Shown here: piece by piece, positions 53,610-62,223 of the stretch
Layout of the letters: every line of letters begins with the position of its first letter
Position numbering within the stretch: the stretch's first letter is position 1
NCBI RefSeq assembly: GCF_000702625.1
Contig: NZ_JNIS01000001.1
Location: forward strand, 1,901,001-1,965,000
Source: Exiguobacterium oxidotolerans JCM 12280
Lineage (GTDB): Bacteria; Bacillota; Bacilli; Exiguobacteriales; Exiguobacteriaceae
DNA length: 64,000 nucleotides
Direction of reading: 5' to 3'
Notes under the pieces: model-generated
Told to the model about the DNA's origin: nothing
The model's database searches: none
What the model saw: only the letters and a program-made list of their open reading frames with translations
Made by a program: the position numbers and the translations under genes

Positions 53610-54812
53610 GTGGATATGAATCGGAAAGCAAAACTTGTCGTCGTAGGTGCCGGATCAGGTGGGATTACGGCAGTAGCGCAGTTATTACGTAAACGCCCTT
53701 CTCTTAAAGGAAATATATTATTAATCGACCCGGCTGAACAACACTACTATCAACCGTTATGGACGCTGGTCGGAGCGGGTGATGTCAAAAAAGAAACGAC
53801 TGCACGACCGATGGCTTCGCTTATTCCAGAAGGTGCAGATTGGCTTCAAGAATCTGTACAGACATTTGAACCTGATCAAAACAGACTCGTAACAGGTGCT
53901 GGAACAGTGATTGAATATGACTATTTAATCGTAGCAGGAGGCATTCAATTAAATTGGAGCGCGGTTCCGGGACTTCGTGAAACAATTGGGAAAAATGGTG
54001 TTTGCAGTAATTATTCATTCGACACCGTCTCGTCCACATGGGAAGCGATTCGAAATTTCAAAGGGGGCGTAGCTTTATTCACCATGCCGAGTACCCCTAT
54101 AAAATGTGGAGGAGCTCCCCAGAAAATCATGTATCTAGCTGAAGAATATTTCGAAAAGCACGGTGTCCGAAACCAATCGAGTGTTCAGTTCATGACAGCA
54201 CTCCCAAATATGTTTGCGGTACCACGTTATGAAAAAACCTTAAACGAAGTCGTACGTCGGAAACGAATTGAAACGCATTTCAAAACAGAACTCGTTGAAA
54301 TTGACGGGCCAAATCGCGTCGCGACATTCGAAAATTTAGATACAAAAGAGCGATTTACACAAAAATTCGACATGATTCATGTTACTCCACCGATGGGACC
54401 GATGGATTTCTTGAAGAATAGTCCGATATCGGACGATTCGGGATGGGTAGATGTAGATAAGAAGACACTTCAACACGATCGTTTCAAAAACGTGTTTGCA
54501 TTAGGAGACTGTTCAAATCTTCCGACATCGAAAACAGGTGCCGCGATTCGTAAACAGGCCCCGGTCGTCGTCGAAAATCTAATCTTAATAATGGAACACA
54601 ATGAGCAAGATAAGGCAGAGTACGATGGCTATACATCTTGTCCGCTCGTTACAGGTTACAATAGCCTGATTATGGCTGAATTCGATTATGAAAAGCACCC
54701 AGCAGAAAGTTTTCCGATTGACCAATCGAAAGAACGTTTATCGATGTTCATCGTTAAAAAACACTTTTTGCCGGTTTTATATTGGGACGGAATGCTCAAA
54801 GGATTGATGTGA
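53610..54812 (+). CDS. sqr: Sulfide:quinone oxidoreductase
   Basis: 400 residues, FAD flavoprotein with VVGAGSGGITA at the N-terminus, IVAGGIQL, and the second dinucleotide region ALGDCSNLPTSKTGAAIRKQ. Redox Cys are in TPIKCGGAPQK (near 165) and TSCPLV (near 350). It oxidises sulfide to persulfide at the membrane and passes electrons to quinone. GTG 53610 is nine bases after GGAGGGG; the ATG six bases on is too far. First gene of an sqr-DUF1641-cstB run. Confidence 0.88.
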   Translation: MDMNRKAKLVVVGAGSGGITAVAQLLRKRPSLKGNILLIDPAEQHYYQPLWTLVGAGDVKKETTARPMASLIPEGADWLQESVQTFEPDQNRLVTGAGTVIEYDYLIVAGGIQLNWSAVPGLRETIGKNGVCSNYSFDTVSSTWEAIRNFKGGVALFTMPSTPIKCGGAPQKIMYLAEEYFEKHGVRNQSSVQFMTALPNMFAVPRYEKTLNEVVRRKRIETHFKTELVEIDGPNRVATFENLDTKERFTQKFDMIHVTPPMGPMDFLKNSPISDDSGWVDVDKKTLQHDRFKNVFALGDCSNLPTSKTGAAIRKQAPVVVENLILIMEHNEQDKAEYDGYTSCPLVTGYNSLIMAEFDYEKHPAESFPIDQSKERLSMFIVKKHFLPVLYWDGMLKGLM

Positions 54813-54823
54813 GGAGGGAAATC

Positions 54824-55372
54824 ATGGAGACGGAATTTACAAGACAAAATCCTGTGAATGATTTGTTACAACAACCTGAACAACAAGAAGCCCTTGCCCA
54901 GCTACTTCGTGATTTACCTGTTCTCGTTGCTAGACTTGAACAGTTAGAAAAAAGTGTGAGCTTTGCTGAACATGTCTTACAAGATAAAGAATCAGTCCTT
55001 CCTCTCGTGAAGGAAGTAGAGCGACGCGTCGAACAGACAGGTCTGACAAAAGCACACTTGGATTCAATGATTGAACTTTCAAGACTGTTACCTGAAGTGA
55101 CGCCGCTCTTAAAGCAAGGTGTAACAAGTTTGCTTTTTGTTAAAACCGTTGTCGAAGATGAACAATCGATGAAAGACCTATTATCCTCTCCTCCACGAGT
55201 ACCGATGCTCGAGGAGACGAAACGTCGCTATACCCATAAACAATTGGAGAAAAAACGAATCTCTCCTCTACGTATCCTACGCTTAGTACGACATCCGATG
55301 TGGAAACAAGGTTTTTTATACGTCGAAAGTTTACTTGAGACTTTCGAAATGAAAAAAAAGAAAAGGGGATGA
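54824..55372 (+). CDS. DUF1641 protein
   Basis: 182 residues, mostly helical, DUF1641 type. ATG 54824 follows GGAGGG, 11 bases after the sqr stop. DUF1641 proteins are often encoded beside sulfide:quinone oxidoreductases or formate dehydrogenases; the role is not established, perhaps a subunit. The C-terminal part is basic (EKKRISPLRILRLVRH). Confidence 0.8.
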   Translation: METEFTRQNPVNDLLQQPEQQEALAQLLRDLPVLVARLEQLEKSVSFAEHVLQDKESVLPLVKEVERRVEQTGLTKAHLDSMIELSRLLPEVTPLLKQGVTSLLFVKTVVEDEQSMKDLLSSPPRVPMLEETKRRYTHKQLEKKRISPLRILRLVRHPMWKQGFLYVESLLETFEMKKKKRG

Positions 55373-55378
55373 AAGGCG

Positions 55379-56761
55379 ATGTATTTTCGTTCTTGTTTTG
55401 ATTCAAAACTCGCTCAATTTTCTTATGTCATAGGATGTCAAAAGACTGGTGAAGCCATCGTCATCGATCCAGCACGCGATACGAAGATTTATCAGGAGAT
55501 TGCGAAAGCGGAAGGCTTACGCTTGACTGCAGCGACTGAAACGCATATTCATGCTGACTTCGTATCTGGAGCACGACAATTGGCAAGTCGAGGAGACGTT
55601 CAACTATACCTTTCAGATGAAGGGGATGAAGGGTGGAAGTATCAATATGATACGCCGAAAAGCGTCGTCTTATTAAAGGACGGGGACACCTTCTATGTAG
55701 GGAACATTCGATTTGATGTGCTGCATACACCAGGGCACACACCAGAACATATCAGTTTCATCTTAACGGATGAAGGTGGAGGATCAAGTGTTCCAATGGG
55801 AATATTCACAGGAGACTTCGTATTTGTGGGAGACGTCGGGCGACCAGATTTACTCGAAAAGGCAGCAGGGGTAAAAGGCACATCTGCTTTAGGTGCACGG
55901 CAACTGTTTCAGTCTTTAAAAAAATTTCGAGCGCTACCCGATTTCCTCCAGGTCTGGCCTGGGCACGGAGCGGGAAGTGCATGTGGAAAGTCACTTGGCG
56001 CAGTACCAATGACGACTGTAGGATACGAAAAGCAAAATAACTGGGCGTTACGTAACGAAGATGAAGCAGATTTCGTCAAGGAGCTCTTATCCGGTCAGCC
56101 GGAGCCACCGACGTATTTCGCAGTCATGAAACGAGTTAATAAAATCGGACCTGAAATATTGAGCGATGATAAAATAGAAGAGATTTCACTTTTACCGGAG
56201 GCTGGAGTGCAACTTCTCGATACACGTCCGGCGAACGAATTCCGTGTTGGCTATCGAAAAGGGACAATCAATATCCCATTCAATAAGTCTTTTACAAACT
56301 GGGCGGGATGGTTGCTTCCTTACGATCAAGACATCATGATTTTGGCAAAAAAAGAACAGATTACAGATATCGTAACTGCTCTTCATTCAGTCGGCATCGA
56401 TCGAATTCGAGGGTATATCGATGTTGATAATCTAGAGTTCACGCAAGTCTATCCTGAAGTCAGCGCTGAGGAGTTACAACAGGAACTAGATTCTGACGAT
56501 GTCTTTTTGATTGATGTCAGAAATCAATCAGAGTGGGAGACTGGACATATAAAAGGTGCCCATCACCTCATGCTAGGAACGTTAGAAGCTAATTTCTCTG
56601 AGATACCGCACGATGCAAAAATTGTGATGCAATGTCAATCAGGTGCACGTTCTGCGATCGCGATGAGTTTAATGAAACGAGCCGGGTATGAAAATGTCTA
56701 TAACTTAACGGGTGGATATAATGCTTGGAAAAAAGCTGACAAACCGGTTGTCCAATCGTAA
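55379..56761 (+). CDS. cstB: CstB-like persulfide dioxygenase-rhodanese (copy 2)
   Basis: 460 residues with the same domain order as the copy at 38933: MBL dioxygenase (THIHADFVSGAR, HTPGHTPEH), inactive rhodanese domain, and C-terminal rhodanese with C419 (CQSGARS). It lies seven bases after the DUF1641 gene, downstream of sqr, so it would consume the persulfide made by SQR and yield thiosulfate. The two copies are clear paralogues, not recent duplicates (many substitutions). Confidence 0.88.
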   Translation: MYFRSCFDSKLAQFSYVIGCQKTGEAIVIDPARDTKIYQEIAKAEGLRLTAATETHIHADFVSGARQLASRGDVQLYLSDEGDEGWKYQYDTPKSVVLLKDGDTFYVGNIRFDVLHTPGHTPEHISFILTDEGGGSSVPMGIFTGDFVFVGDVGRPDLLEKAAGVKGTSALGARQLFQSLKKFRALPDFLQVWPGHGAGSACGKSLGAVPMTTVGYEKQNNWALRNEDEADFVKELLSGQPEPPTYFAVMKRVNKIGPEILSDDKIEEISLLPEAGVQLLDTRPANEFRVGYRKGTINIPFNKSFTNWAGWLLPYDQDIMILAKKEQITDIVTALHSVGIDRIRGYIDVDNLEFTQVYPEVSAEELQQELDSDDVFLIDVRNQSEWETGHIKGAHHLMLGTLEANFSEIPHDAKIVMQCQSGARSAIAMSLMKRAGYENVYNLTGGYNAWKKADKPVVQS

Positions 56762-56775
56762 GATGAAATTAATTG

Positions 56776-56812
56776 AACGACCGTGTCTAGGATAGACGCG
56801 GTCGTTTTTATG
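56776..56812 (+). terminator. Terminator of the sqr operon
   Basis: CGACCGTGTCTA/TAGACGCGGTCG stem with TTTTTA. Confidence 0.82.
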
Positions 56813-56824
56813 GGGGGAGTCTAC

Positions 56825-57877
56825 ATGGAAATTGAACAGTTCGGTCAACAAATTCTCAATGTCATCCAAGATGGAATCATCGTGATGGATCAAACAAGAA
56901 GTATTGTTGCACTTAACCCTTCAGCCGAGAAATTGACGGGGTGGAAACTAGGTGGACTCGTCCCGTACTGTTCTTTTTGTCAAAAACGTTTTATTGGTCC
57001 GGGCGAAGAACGGTGTTACTTGGTGACTCATGAACAATCACCGTATTTTTCTTCAGAGATGCCGACGTACTCGGGAGAAATGGTAGATGTCGAGATGAGT
57101 ACTGCGAAAATTATTCAAGATAAGGATAATGGTGCAACATATTATTTACTCGTTCTACGTGACTTCTCGGAACGGAAGAAACAACAGGAACATGAAGGAA
57201 GACAGCGGATGGTCCAACAACTGATTGCGGCACGTGAGGAGGAACATAAACGACTGGCGATGGAATTGCATGATGGTGTTGGTCAATCTCTATTTGGATT
57301 ATCGATTGCGCTTGATACTTTAAAGAATAGTACGATGGATGAGAAGACGACGGCTTATTTGAGTGAAGTCTCGCAAGAAATGAAACGTGTCATGAATGAT
57401 TTACGGCTCTATTCCAAACAGTTACGTCCTCTTGAACTTGATCAATTCGGTCTTGCGACGGCGCTTGAAAATTTGTTGATCGGCTTTCGCAAGCAAAAGC
57501 CGGATGTCCAATTTATTCTTCACACAAAACCGACGATGTCGCGTTTAGATGCAATCGTAGAAATCAATTTATATCGGATTGTACAAGAAGCAGTCATGAA
57601 TAGTCTAAAACATGCATTTCCTGCTCGGATCAAGGTAGTGCTTCATGAGGAGAAAGATCAACTTGTACTTTCGATTCAAGACAATGGTATTGGGTTTGAT
57701 GTAAAAAAACATCAAAATGGGTTAGGCTTACAGCATATCAATGAACGGGCTTCGACGATTGGGGCAGTGGTCCATCTAAAAAGTACAATCAGTTCAGGAA
57801 CACACGTTACGATCAACTTAGCATATGGGAGTGTTGAAGATGAGGCGGACGCCGATTCAACTATTAATCGTAGATGA
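56825..57877 (+). CDS. PAS histidine kinase, NarL-family partner
   Basis: 350 residues. An N-terminal PAS domain (1-115) contains C49-SF-C52 and C64; then HisKA_3 with phosphoacceptor H149 (ELHDGVGQ), and an HATPase domain (NSLKHA, DNGIGF, GLGLQHI). No membrane segment, so it is a cytoplasmic sensor. The Cys cluster resembles, but does not fully match, the CxxC-x11-CxxC Fe-S site of NreB; it may sense redox state or persulfide. GGGGGGAG precedes ATG 56825. It overlaps the regulator gene. Confidence 0.88.
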   Translation: MEIEQFGQQILNVIQDGIIVMDQTRSIVALNPSAEKLTGWKLGGLVPYCSFCQKRFIGPGEERCYLVTHEQSPYFSSEMPTYSGEMVDVEMSTAKIIQDKDNGATYYLLVLRDFSERKKQQEHEGRQRMVQQLIAAREEEHKRLAMELHDGVGQSLFGLSIALDTLKNSTMDEKTTAYLSEVSQEMKRVMNDLRLYSKQLRPLELDQFGLATALENLLIGFRKQKPDVQFILHTKPTMSRLDAIVEINLYRIVQEAVMNSLKHAFPARIKVVLHEEKDQLVLSIQDNGIGFDVKKHQNGLGLQHINERASTIGAVVHLKSTISSGTHVTINLAYGSVEDEADADSTINRR

Positions 57878-58487
57878 CCACATGCTCATTCGAAACGGAC
57901 TACGATTATTAATCGAAAAAGATCCAGACTTATGTGTCGTTGCAGAAGCGGGGGATGGAGGAACGGCGATTAGGTTAGCAATCCAACATCAACCTGATGT
58001 CATCTTGCTGGATGTCACGATGCCTGGTGGACTTGACGGCTTTATGACGAGTCAGGCGCTTCAGCAGGAAGTTCCGAATAGTAAAATCATCTTGTTGACG
58101 ATGCATGATGAAGAAATTTATGTTCAAAAGGCAATCGAACAAAATATACCCGGGTATCTATCTAAAAATAGTGACATCTCTGAACTATGTGGAGCCATCA
58201 AGCGCGTGTACCATGGAAAAAGACATTATCAGACATCCCTTCCAGAGCATGAGATAGAACGGTTGTTGTCCGTAAAAACGAATAAAAAAAATACGTTGTC
58301 TCGTCGGGAAATTGAAATTGTTCGTCTGACAGTCCTCGGATATACGAATATTGAAATGGCGAATAAGTTAGGAATCAGTCCTAAGACCGTTGAAAATCAT
58401 AAGGCGCGCGTTATGTCGAAGTTACAAATTAAGCATAAACATGAGCTTGTCGATTTTGCTTTAAAAAATTATTTCATTGAATTATGA
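57840..58487 (+). CDS. NarL/LuxR-type response regulator
   Basis: 215 residues: receiver with D58 (VILLDVTMP) and a C-terminal LuxR helix-turn-helix (LTVLGYTNIEMANKLGISPKTV). ATG 57840 follows GGGAG; it overlaps the end of the PAS kinase gene, so the pair is one two-component system. Targets are probably nearby sulfur genes. Confidence 0.9.
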   Translation: MRRTPIQLLIVDDHMLIRNGLRLLIEKDPDLCVVAEAGDGGTAIRLAIQHQPDVILLDVTMPGGLDGFMTSQALQQEVPNSKIILLTMHDEEIYVQKAIEQNIPGYLSKNSDISELCGAIKRVYHGKRHYQTSLPEHEIERLLSVKTNKKNTLSRREIEIVRLTVLGYTNIEMANKLGISPKTVENHKARVMSKLQIKHKHELVDFALKNYFIEL

Positions 58488-58518
58488 ACTTAAAATTAAA
58501 AAGAAAAACTTTTTCGTT

Positions 58519-58539
58519 GACTTATACCCCCGTAGGTAT
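58519..58539 (+). promoter_or_regulatory. CstR-type operator 2, before cstR
   Basis: ATACCCCCGTAGGTAT (58524-58539) with TTGACT partly overlapping its 5' side (58517-58522). Placement over the promoter indicates autoregulation of cstR. Confidence 0.8.
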
Positions 58540-58603
58540 TAAAGTATGAAATGTACCAACGAGGTATGACGAATGTCACACGAAAAAGGAGAGTGGTCTT
58601 CAA

Positions 58604-58867
58604 ATGGAAAAATTATATGAAGATCGAATCATTCATCGAATGAACCGGATTGAAGGACAACTACATGGCATCGTCCGCATGATGAAAGAGGATGCTTCTT
58701 GTAAGGATGTCGTCACACAGCTCAGTGCGACACGAAGTGCAATTGATCGTGTCATCGGACTGGTTGTGAGTGAAAACCTCATCGGTTGTGTCAAGAATGA
58801 TGAGACAGAAGAAAACCATGAACAGGCTGTTGCAGAAGCCGTTCAGTTGCTGTTAAAAAGTCGGTAA
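58604..58867 (+). CDS. cstR: CstR, persulfide-sensing repressor
   Basis: 87 residues of the CsoR/DUF156 family. The conserved pair C33 and C62 is kept, while the Cu-ligand His of CsoR (four residues before the second Cys) is N58 here (SENLIGC). Loss of that His with both Cys kept is the pattern of the persulfide sensor CstR rather than the copper sensor. AAAGGAGAG precedes the ATG. First gene of the downstream sulfur cluster, with CstR-type operators on both sides. Confidence 0.88.
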   Translation: MEKLYEDRIIHRMNRIEGQLHGIVRMMKEDASCKDVVTQLSATRSAIDRVIGLVVSENLIGCVKNDETEENHEQAVAEAVQLLLKSR

Positions 58868-58885
58868 AATTTTTTAGAATATTTT

Positions 58886-58901
58886 ATACCCCATAGGGTA
58901 A
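58886..58901 (+). promoter_or_regulatory. CstR-type operator 3, before dsrE
   Basis: ATACCCCATAGGGTAA, 23 bp before the DsrE-family start. Confidence 0.78.
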
Positions 58902-58923
58902 ATTAGATGGAGGAATTAATTAA

Positions 58924-59403
58924 ATGTCAGATGTTAAAAAAACAACGATTGTATTGTTCAGTGGAGATTACGACAAAGTGATGGCAGCATATATCATCGC
59001 AAATGGAGCAGCAGCGTACGATCACGAAGTTACGATTTTTCATACGTTTTGGGGATTAAACGCGATGCGTAAAGATGAACCGATCCAACCGGATAAAACG
59101 TTCCTCGAAAAAATGTTTGGTAAATTCATGCCACGCGGTGCCGATAAAATGCCACTTTCGAAAATGAACTTCGGTGGAGCCGGTCAAAAAATGATCAAAA
59201 ACGTCATGAAAAAACACAATGCGATGCCACTTCCGGATTTGATTGAACTGGCGAAAGAACAAGACGTGAAGCTTGTCGCTTGTACGATGACAATGGACTT
59301 ACTTGGTTTGAAACAAGAAGAATTACATGATGGCATCGAATACGCAGGTGTTGCAGCATACCTCGCAGACGCAGAAGACGGAAACGTCAATCTCTTCATC
59401 TAA
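58924..59403 (+). CDS. DsrE-family sulfur carrier
   Basis: 159 residues of the DsrE/DsrF/DrsH-like fold (TTIVLFSGDYDKVMAAYIIA near the N-terminus, VKLVACTMTMDLLGL with a conserved Cys near 119). Such proteins relay sulfane sulfur with TusA and rhodaneses. GGAGG precedes the ATG. Confidence 0.85.
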   Translation: MSDVKKTTIVLFSGDYDKVMAAYIIANGAAAYDHEVTIFHTFWGLNAMRKDEPIQPDKTFLEKMFGKFMPRGADKMPLSKMNFGGAGQKMIKNVMKKHNAMPLPDLIELAKEQDVKLVACTMTMDLLGLKQEELHDGIEYAGVAAYLADAEDGNVNLFI

Positions 59404-59426
59404 TTAGAGAATGGGGGCATCACAAA

Positions 59427-59786
59427 GTGGATATCTTAACCGTTGTTTTTCTAGCGATTGTCGCGTTTCTTGCTTACCGGATGTTTGCACCGACGAAAGG
59501 TGTCGCAAAGGTTTCAACAACTGAATTAAAGAGTAAATTAAATGACCGCAACCGCTTTTACTTGGATGTCCGGACACCGGGCGAGTTTAAAGGCAACCAC
59601 ATTAAAGGGTTTAAAAATATTCCGCTCCAAACGTTACCGGCGCAACTCGACAAAATTCCGAAAGACAAGGAAGTCATCGTAATCTGTCAAAGTGGGATGC
59701 GGAGTAAGCAGGCTGTCAAGCAACTCAAAAAAGCAGGTTATCCGAACGTGACGGAAGTATCGGGCGGCATGAACGCGTGGCGCTGA
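59427..59786 (+). CDS. Membrane-anchored rhodanese
   Basis: 119 residues: an N-terminal membrane helix (ILTVVFLAIVAFLAYRMF) and a rhodanese domain with C87 (CQSGMRS). GTG start after ATGGGGG. Placed between dsrE and another rhodanese in one operon. Confidence 0.88.
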   Translation: MDILTVVFLAIVAFLAYRMFAPTKGVAKVSTTELKSKLNDRNRFYLDVRTPGEFKGNHIKGFKNIPLQTLPAQLDKIPKDKEVIVICQSGMRSKQAVKQLKKAGYPNVTEVSGGMNAWR

Positions 59787-59812
59787 ACGTAAACTAAAGG
59801 AGGATGAACTAA

Positions 59813-60109
59813 ATGAAACGACTAACAGCTAAAGAAGTACAAGAGAAGATTGAAAACGGGGAACAACTGAACATCATCGACGTACGTGAAGTCGACGAAG
59901 TGAAAGAAGGCAAGATTCCTGGAGCGAATCATATTCCGCTTGGCCTCGTTGAATTCAAAATGAATGAACTCGATAAGAAAAAAGAGTACGTCATGGTTTG
60001 CCGCTCTGGTGGACGTAGTGGTCGCGCGGCAACATATCTCGAAGGACAAGGCTTCCAAGTCATCAACATGGATGGCGGCATGATGTCTTACGAAGGAAAA
60101 ACAGAGTAA
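59813..60109 (+). CDS. Single-domain rhodanese
   Basis: 98 residues with C63 in CRSGGRS. AAAGGAGG precedes the ATG. Soluble partner in sulfane-sulfur transfer. Confidence 0.9.
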   Translation: MKRLTAKEVQEKIENGEQLNIIDVREVDEVKEGKIPGANHIPLGLVEFKMNELDKKKEYVMVCRSGGRSGRAATYLEGQGFQVINMDGGMMSYEGKTE

Positions 60110-60126
60110 AAAATTTAATCTTAATT

Positions 60127-60142
60127 ATACCCCTAGAGGTAA
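60127..60142 (+). promoter_or_regulatory. CstR-type operator 4, before the TusA-rhodanese gene
   Basis: ATACCCCTAGAGGTAA, 15 bp before the TTG start and overlapping the ribosome binding site region. Confidence 0.7.
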
Positions 60143-60157
60143 AAGGAGCGAATACTT

Positions 60158-60724
60158 TTGCAGACAATTAAAACAGACGTTGTACTCGACGCACGCGGAC
60201 TCGCTTGTCCGATGCCGATCGTCCGTACGAAAAAATCAATCAAGACACTCGAACCAGGTCAAGTCATCGAAGTGCAAGCAACCGATAAAGGGTCAACTGC
60301 TGATTTACGTGCTTGGGCGAACAGTACAGGCAACCAGTACCTCGGAACGATTGAAGAAGGGGACGTGTTACGTCATTACGTCCGGAAGTCTTCCGGAAAC
60401 GATCAGGAAGCACCTGCTTTCACACAAGTAGTGAATAACGAGACACTCGAAGCAGTCCGCTCAAACGATGATGTGCTCGTTCTTGATGTACGTGAAACGG
60501 CCGAGTATGCTTTCGCCCATATTCCGAACGCAATCAACATTCCGCTCGGTGAACTTGACACACGCAGCGAAGAACTCGATAAAACAAAAACGATTTATGT
60601 CGTTTGCCGGACAGGGAGCCGGAGTGACCTCGCATCACAACAACTCGATGCAAAAGGATTCACGGTCCAAAATGTCGTCCCGGGCATGAGCCAGTGGACA
60701 TTTGATACGGCAACGACTGTTTAA
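60158..60724 (+). CDS. TusA-rhodanese fusion
   Basis: 188 residues: TusA domain with the CPMP motif (C17) at 1-75, linker, and rhodanese with C150 (CRTGSRS). The fusion would pass sulfur between the two carriers directly. TTG is the likely start, about nine bases after AAAGGAG; no ATG fits. Confidence 0.87.
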   Translation: MQTIKTDVVLDARGLACPMPIVRTKKSIKTLEPGQVIEVQATDKGSTADLRAWANSTGNQYLGTIEEGDVLRHYVRKSSGNDQEAPAFTQVVNNETLEAVRSNDDVLVLDVRETAEYAFAHIPNAINIPLGELDTRSEELDKTKTIYVVCRTGSRSDLASQQLDAKGFTVQNVVPGMSQWTFDTATTV

Positions 60725-60755
60725 TTACTAAACCGCTTAGGAGGAACAACAACAG

Positions 60756-61892
60756 ATGGCACATGCAATGACGACTCAAGAAGTCACACAAAAAGTTATT
60801 AACCGTCAACCACTCTTTATCTTAGACGTCCGGAACGAAGATGCATTCGCGGACTGGAAAATTGAAGGCGAGAACTTCAATTACCTGAACGTTCCATACT
60901 TCGATTTACTCGATGGTGTCGAAGACATTCTCGATCAACTGCCAACGGATCAAGACGTTCTCGTCGTCTGTGCAAAAGAAGGTTCTTCCATCTTCGTCGC
61001 CGAGATGTTAGAAGAAGCAGGACGGACTGTTTCTTATCTAGCAGGTGGAATGAAAGCATGGAGCGAGCACCTCGAACCGATTTCACTCGGAACATTAAAT
61101 GAAACAGGTCAAGATCGTGGTGAAGTCGTCCAGTTCGTCCGAATCGGAAAAGGCTGCCTGTCTTATATGATTATCTCGGAAGGCGAAGCGGTCCTCGTTG
61201 ACGCAACACGGATGACAGATGTCTATCTTGATTATGCAGCAGCACGTAATGTCAAGATTACACATGTATTTGATACACACTTACATGCCGATCATATTTC
61301 AGGTGGTCGTGAAATCGCTGAAAAAACGGGTGCGACTTATTGGTTACCACCAAAAGATGCGACGGATGTGACATTCGAATACGCAGCACTTGAAGATGGC
61401 AGCCATGTGCAAGTCGGAGATACACAAATCGACGTACTTGCCCTTTATTCCCCGGGACATACGATTGGTTCGACATCATTCGTCGTCGACAACCGGTATC
61501 TCTTAACGGGCGATATTCTATTCATCGATTCAATTGGTCGCCCTGACCTCGCAGGTCTTGCGGACGACTGGGTCGGTGACTTACGAAACTCACTCTACAA
61601 GACGTACCGTGAACTTTCGAACGACTTGATCGTGCTTCCGGCACACTTCATGTTGATTGAAGAGTTAAACGTAGATGGCAGTGTCGCGGAGAAACTCAGT
61701 ATCCTCCTCGCGAACAATCATGGATTGAACATCGAAGACGAAGCCGTCTTCCGTAAGATGGTGACAGAGAACTTGCCGCCGCAACCAAATGCGTATCAAG
61801 AAATCCGCGAAACGAACATGGGTAAGAAGACACCCGATCTCGAAACACAGCGTGAGATGGAAGTCGGTCCGAACCGGTGTGCCGTTCGTTAA
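60756..61892 (+). CDS. Rhodanese-MBL persulfide dioxygenase fusion
   Basis: 378 residues with the reverse domain order to CstB: rhodanese first (C72 in CAKEGSS), then a metallo-beta-lactamase domain with [11 protein letters not shown] and SPGHTIGS, and [13 protein letters not shown]. Probable persulfide dioxygenase fed by its own rhodanese. The rhodanese loop CAKEGSS is atypical (no Arg at the end), so that domain may be weak. Confidence 0.85.
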   Translation: MAHAMTTQEVTQKVINRQPLFILDVRNEDAFADWKIEGENFNYLNVPYFDLLDGVEDILDQLPTDQDVLVVCAKEGSSIFVAEMLEEAGRTVSYLAGGMKAWSEHLEPISLGTLNETGQDRGEVVQFVRIGKGCLSYMIISEGEAVLVDATRMTDVYLDYAAARNVKITHVFDTHLHADHISGGREIAEKTGATYWLPPKDATDVTFEYAALEDGSHVQVGDTQIDVLALYSPGHTIGSTSFVVDNRYLLTGDILFIDSIGRPDLAGLADDWVGDLRNSLYKTYRELSNDLIVLPAHFMLIEELNVDGSVAEKLSILLANNHGLNIEDEAVFRKMVTENLPPQPNAYQEIRETNMGKKTPDLETQREMEVGPNRCAVR

Positions 61893-61942
61893 TCAGCTCG
61901 AAAACTAAACTAAAGCAAGCAACTATTAGGAGGAATTCACCA

Positions 61943-62170
61943 ATGAAATCAGAACTCGTACTCGACGCAAAAGGACTTGCATGTCCAATGCCGATCGTCA
62001 AAACAAAAAAAGCAATCGCAGGACTTGAATCAGGACAAATTTTAGAAGTGCATGCTACGGATAAAGGCGCTAAAAATGATTTACAAGCTTGGGCAAACTC
62101 AGGCGGTCATGAGCTCGTTAAACACGAAGAAGAAGCGAGTGTCTTGAAATTCTGGATTCAAAAAGGGTAA
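61943..62170 (+). CDS. tusA: TusA sulfur carrier
   Basis: 75 residues with C14 in the CPMP motif. AGGAGG precedes ATG 61943; a longer upstream frame has no support. Confidence 0.9.
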   Translation: MKSELVLDAKGLACPMPIVKTKKAIAGLESGQILEVHATDKGAKNDLQAWANSGGHELVKHEEEASVLKFWIQKG

Positions 62171-62179
62171 TTCAAGTTG

Positions 62180-62208
62180 AAGGGGGCTGCTGACAGTCCC
62201 CTTTTTTT
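62180..62208 (+). terminator. Terminator inside the sulfur operon
   Basis: GGGGGCTG/CAGTCCCC stem with a seven-T run, 16 bp before the TauE/SafE gene. May allow partial read-through. Confidence 0.75.
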
Positions 62209-62223
62209 AAAGGAGTGATCTAC

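Noticed and set aside
58604-58867. Copper sensor CsoR
   Set aside because: The third Cu ligand (His) is Asn58, the neighbours are sulfur genes, and no copper ATPase or chaperone gene is nearby.
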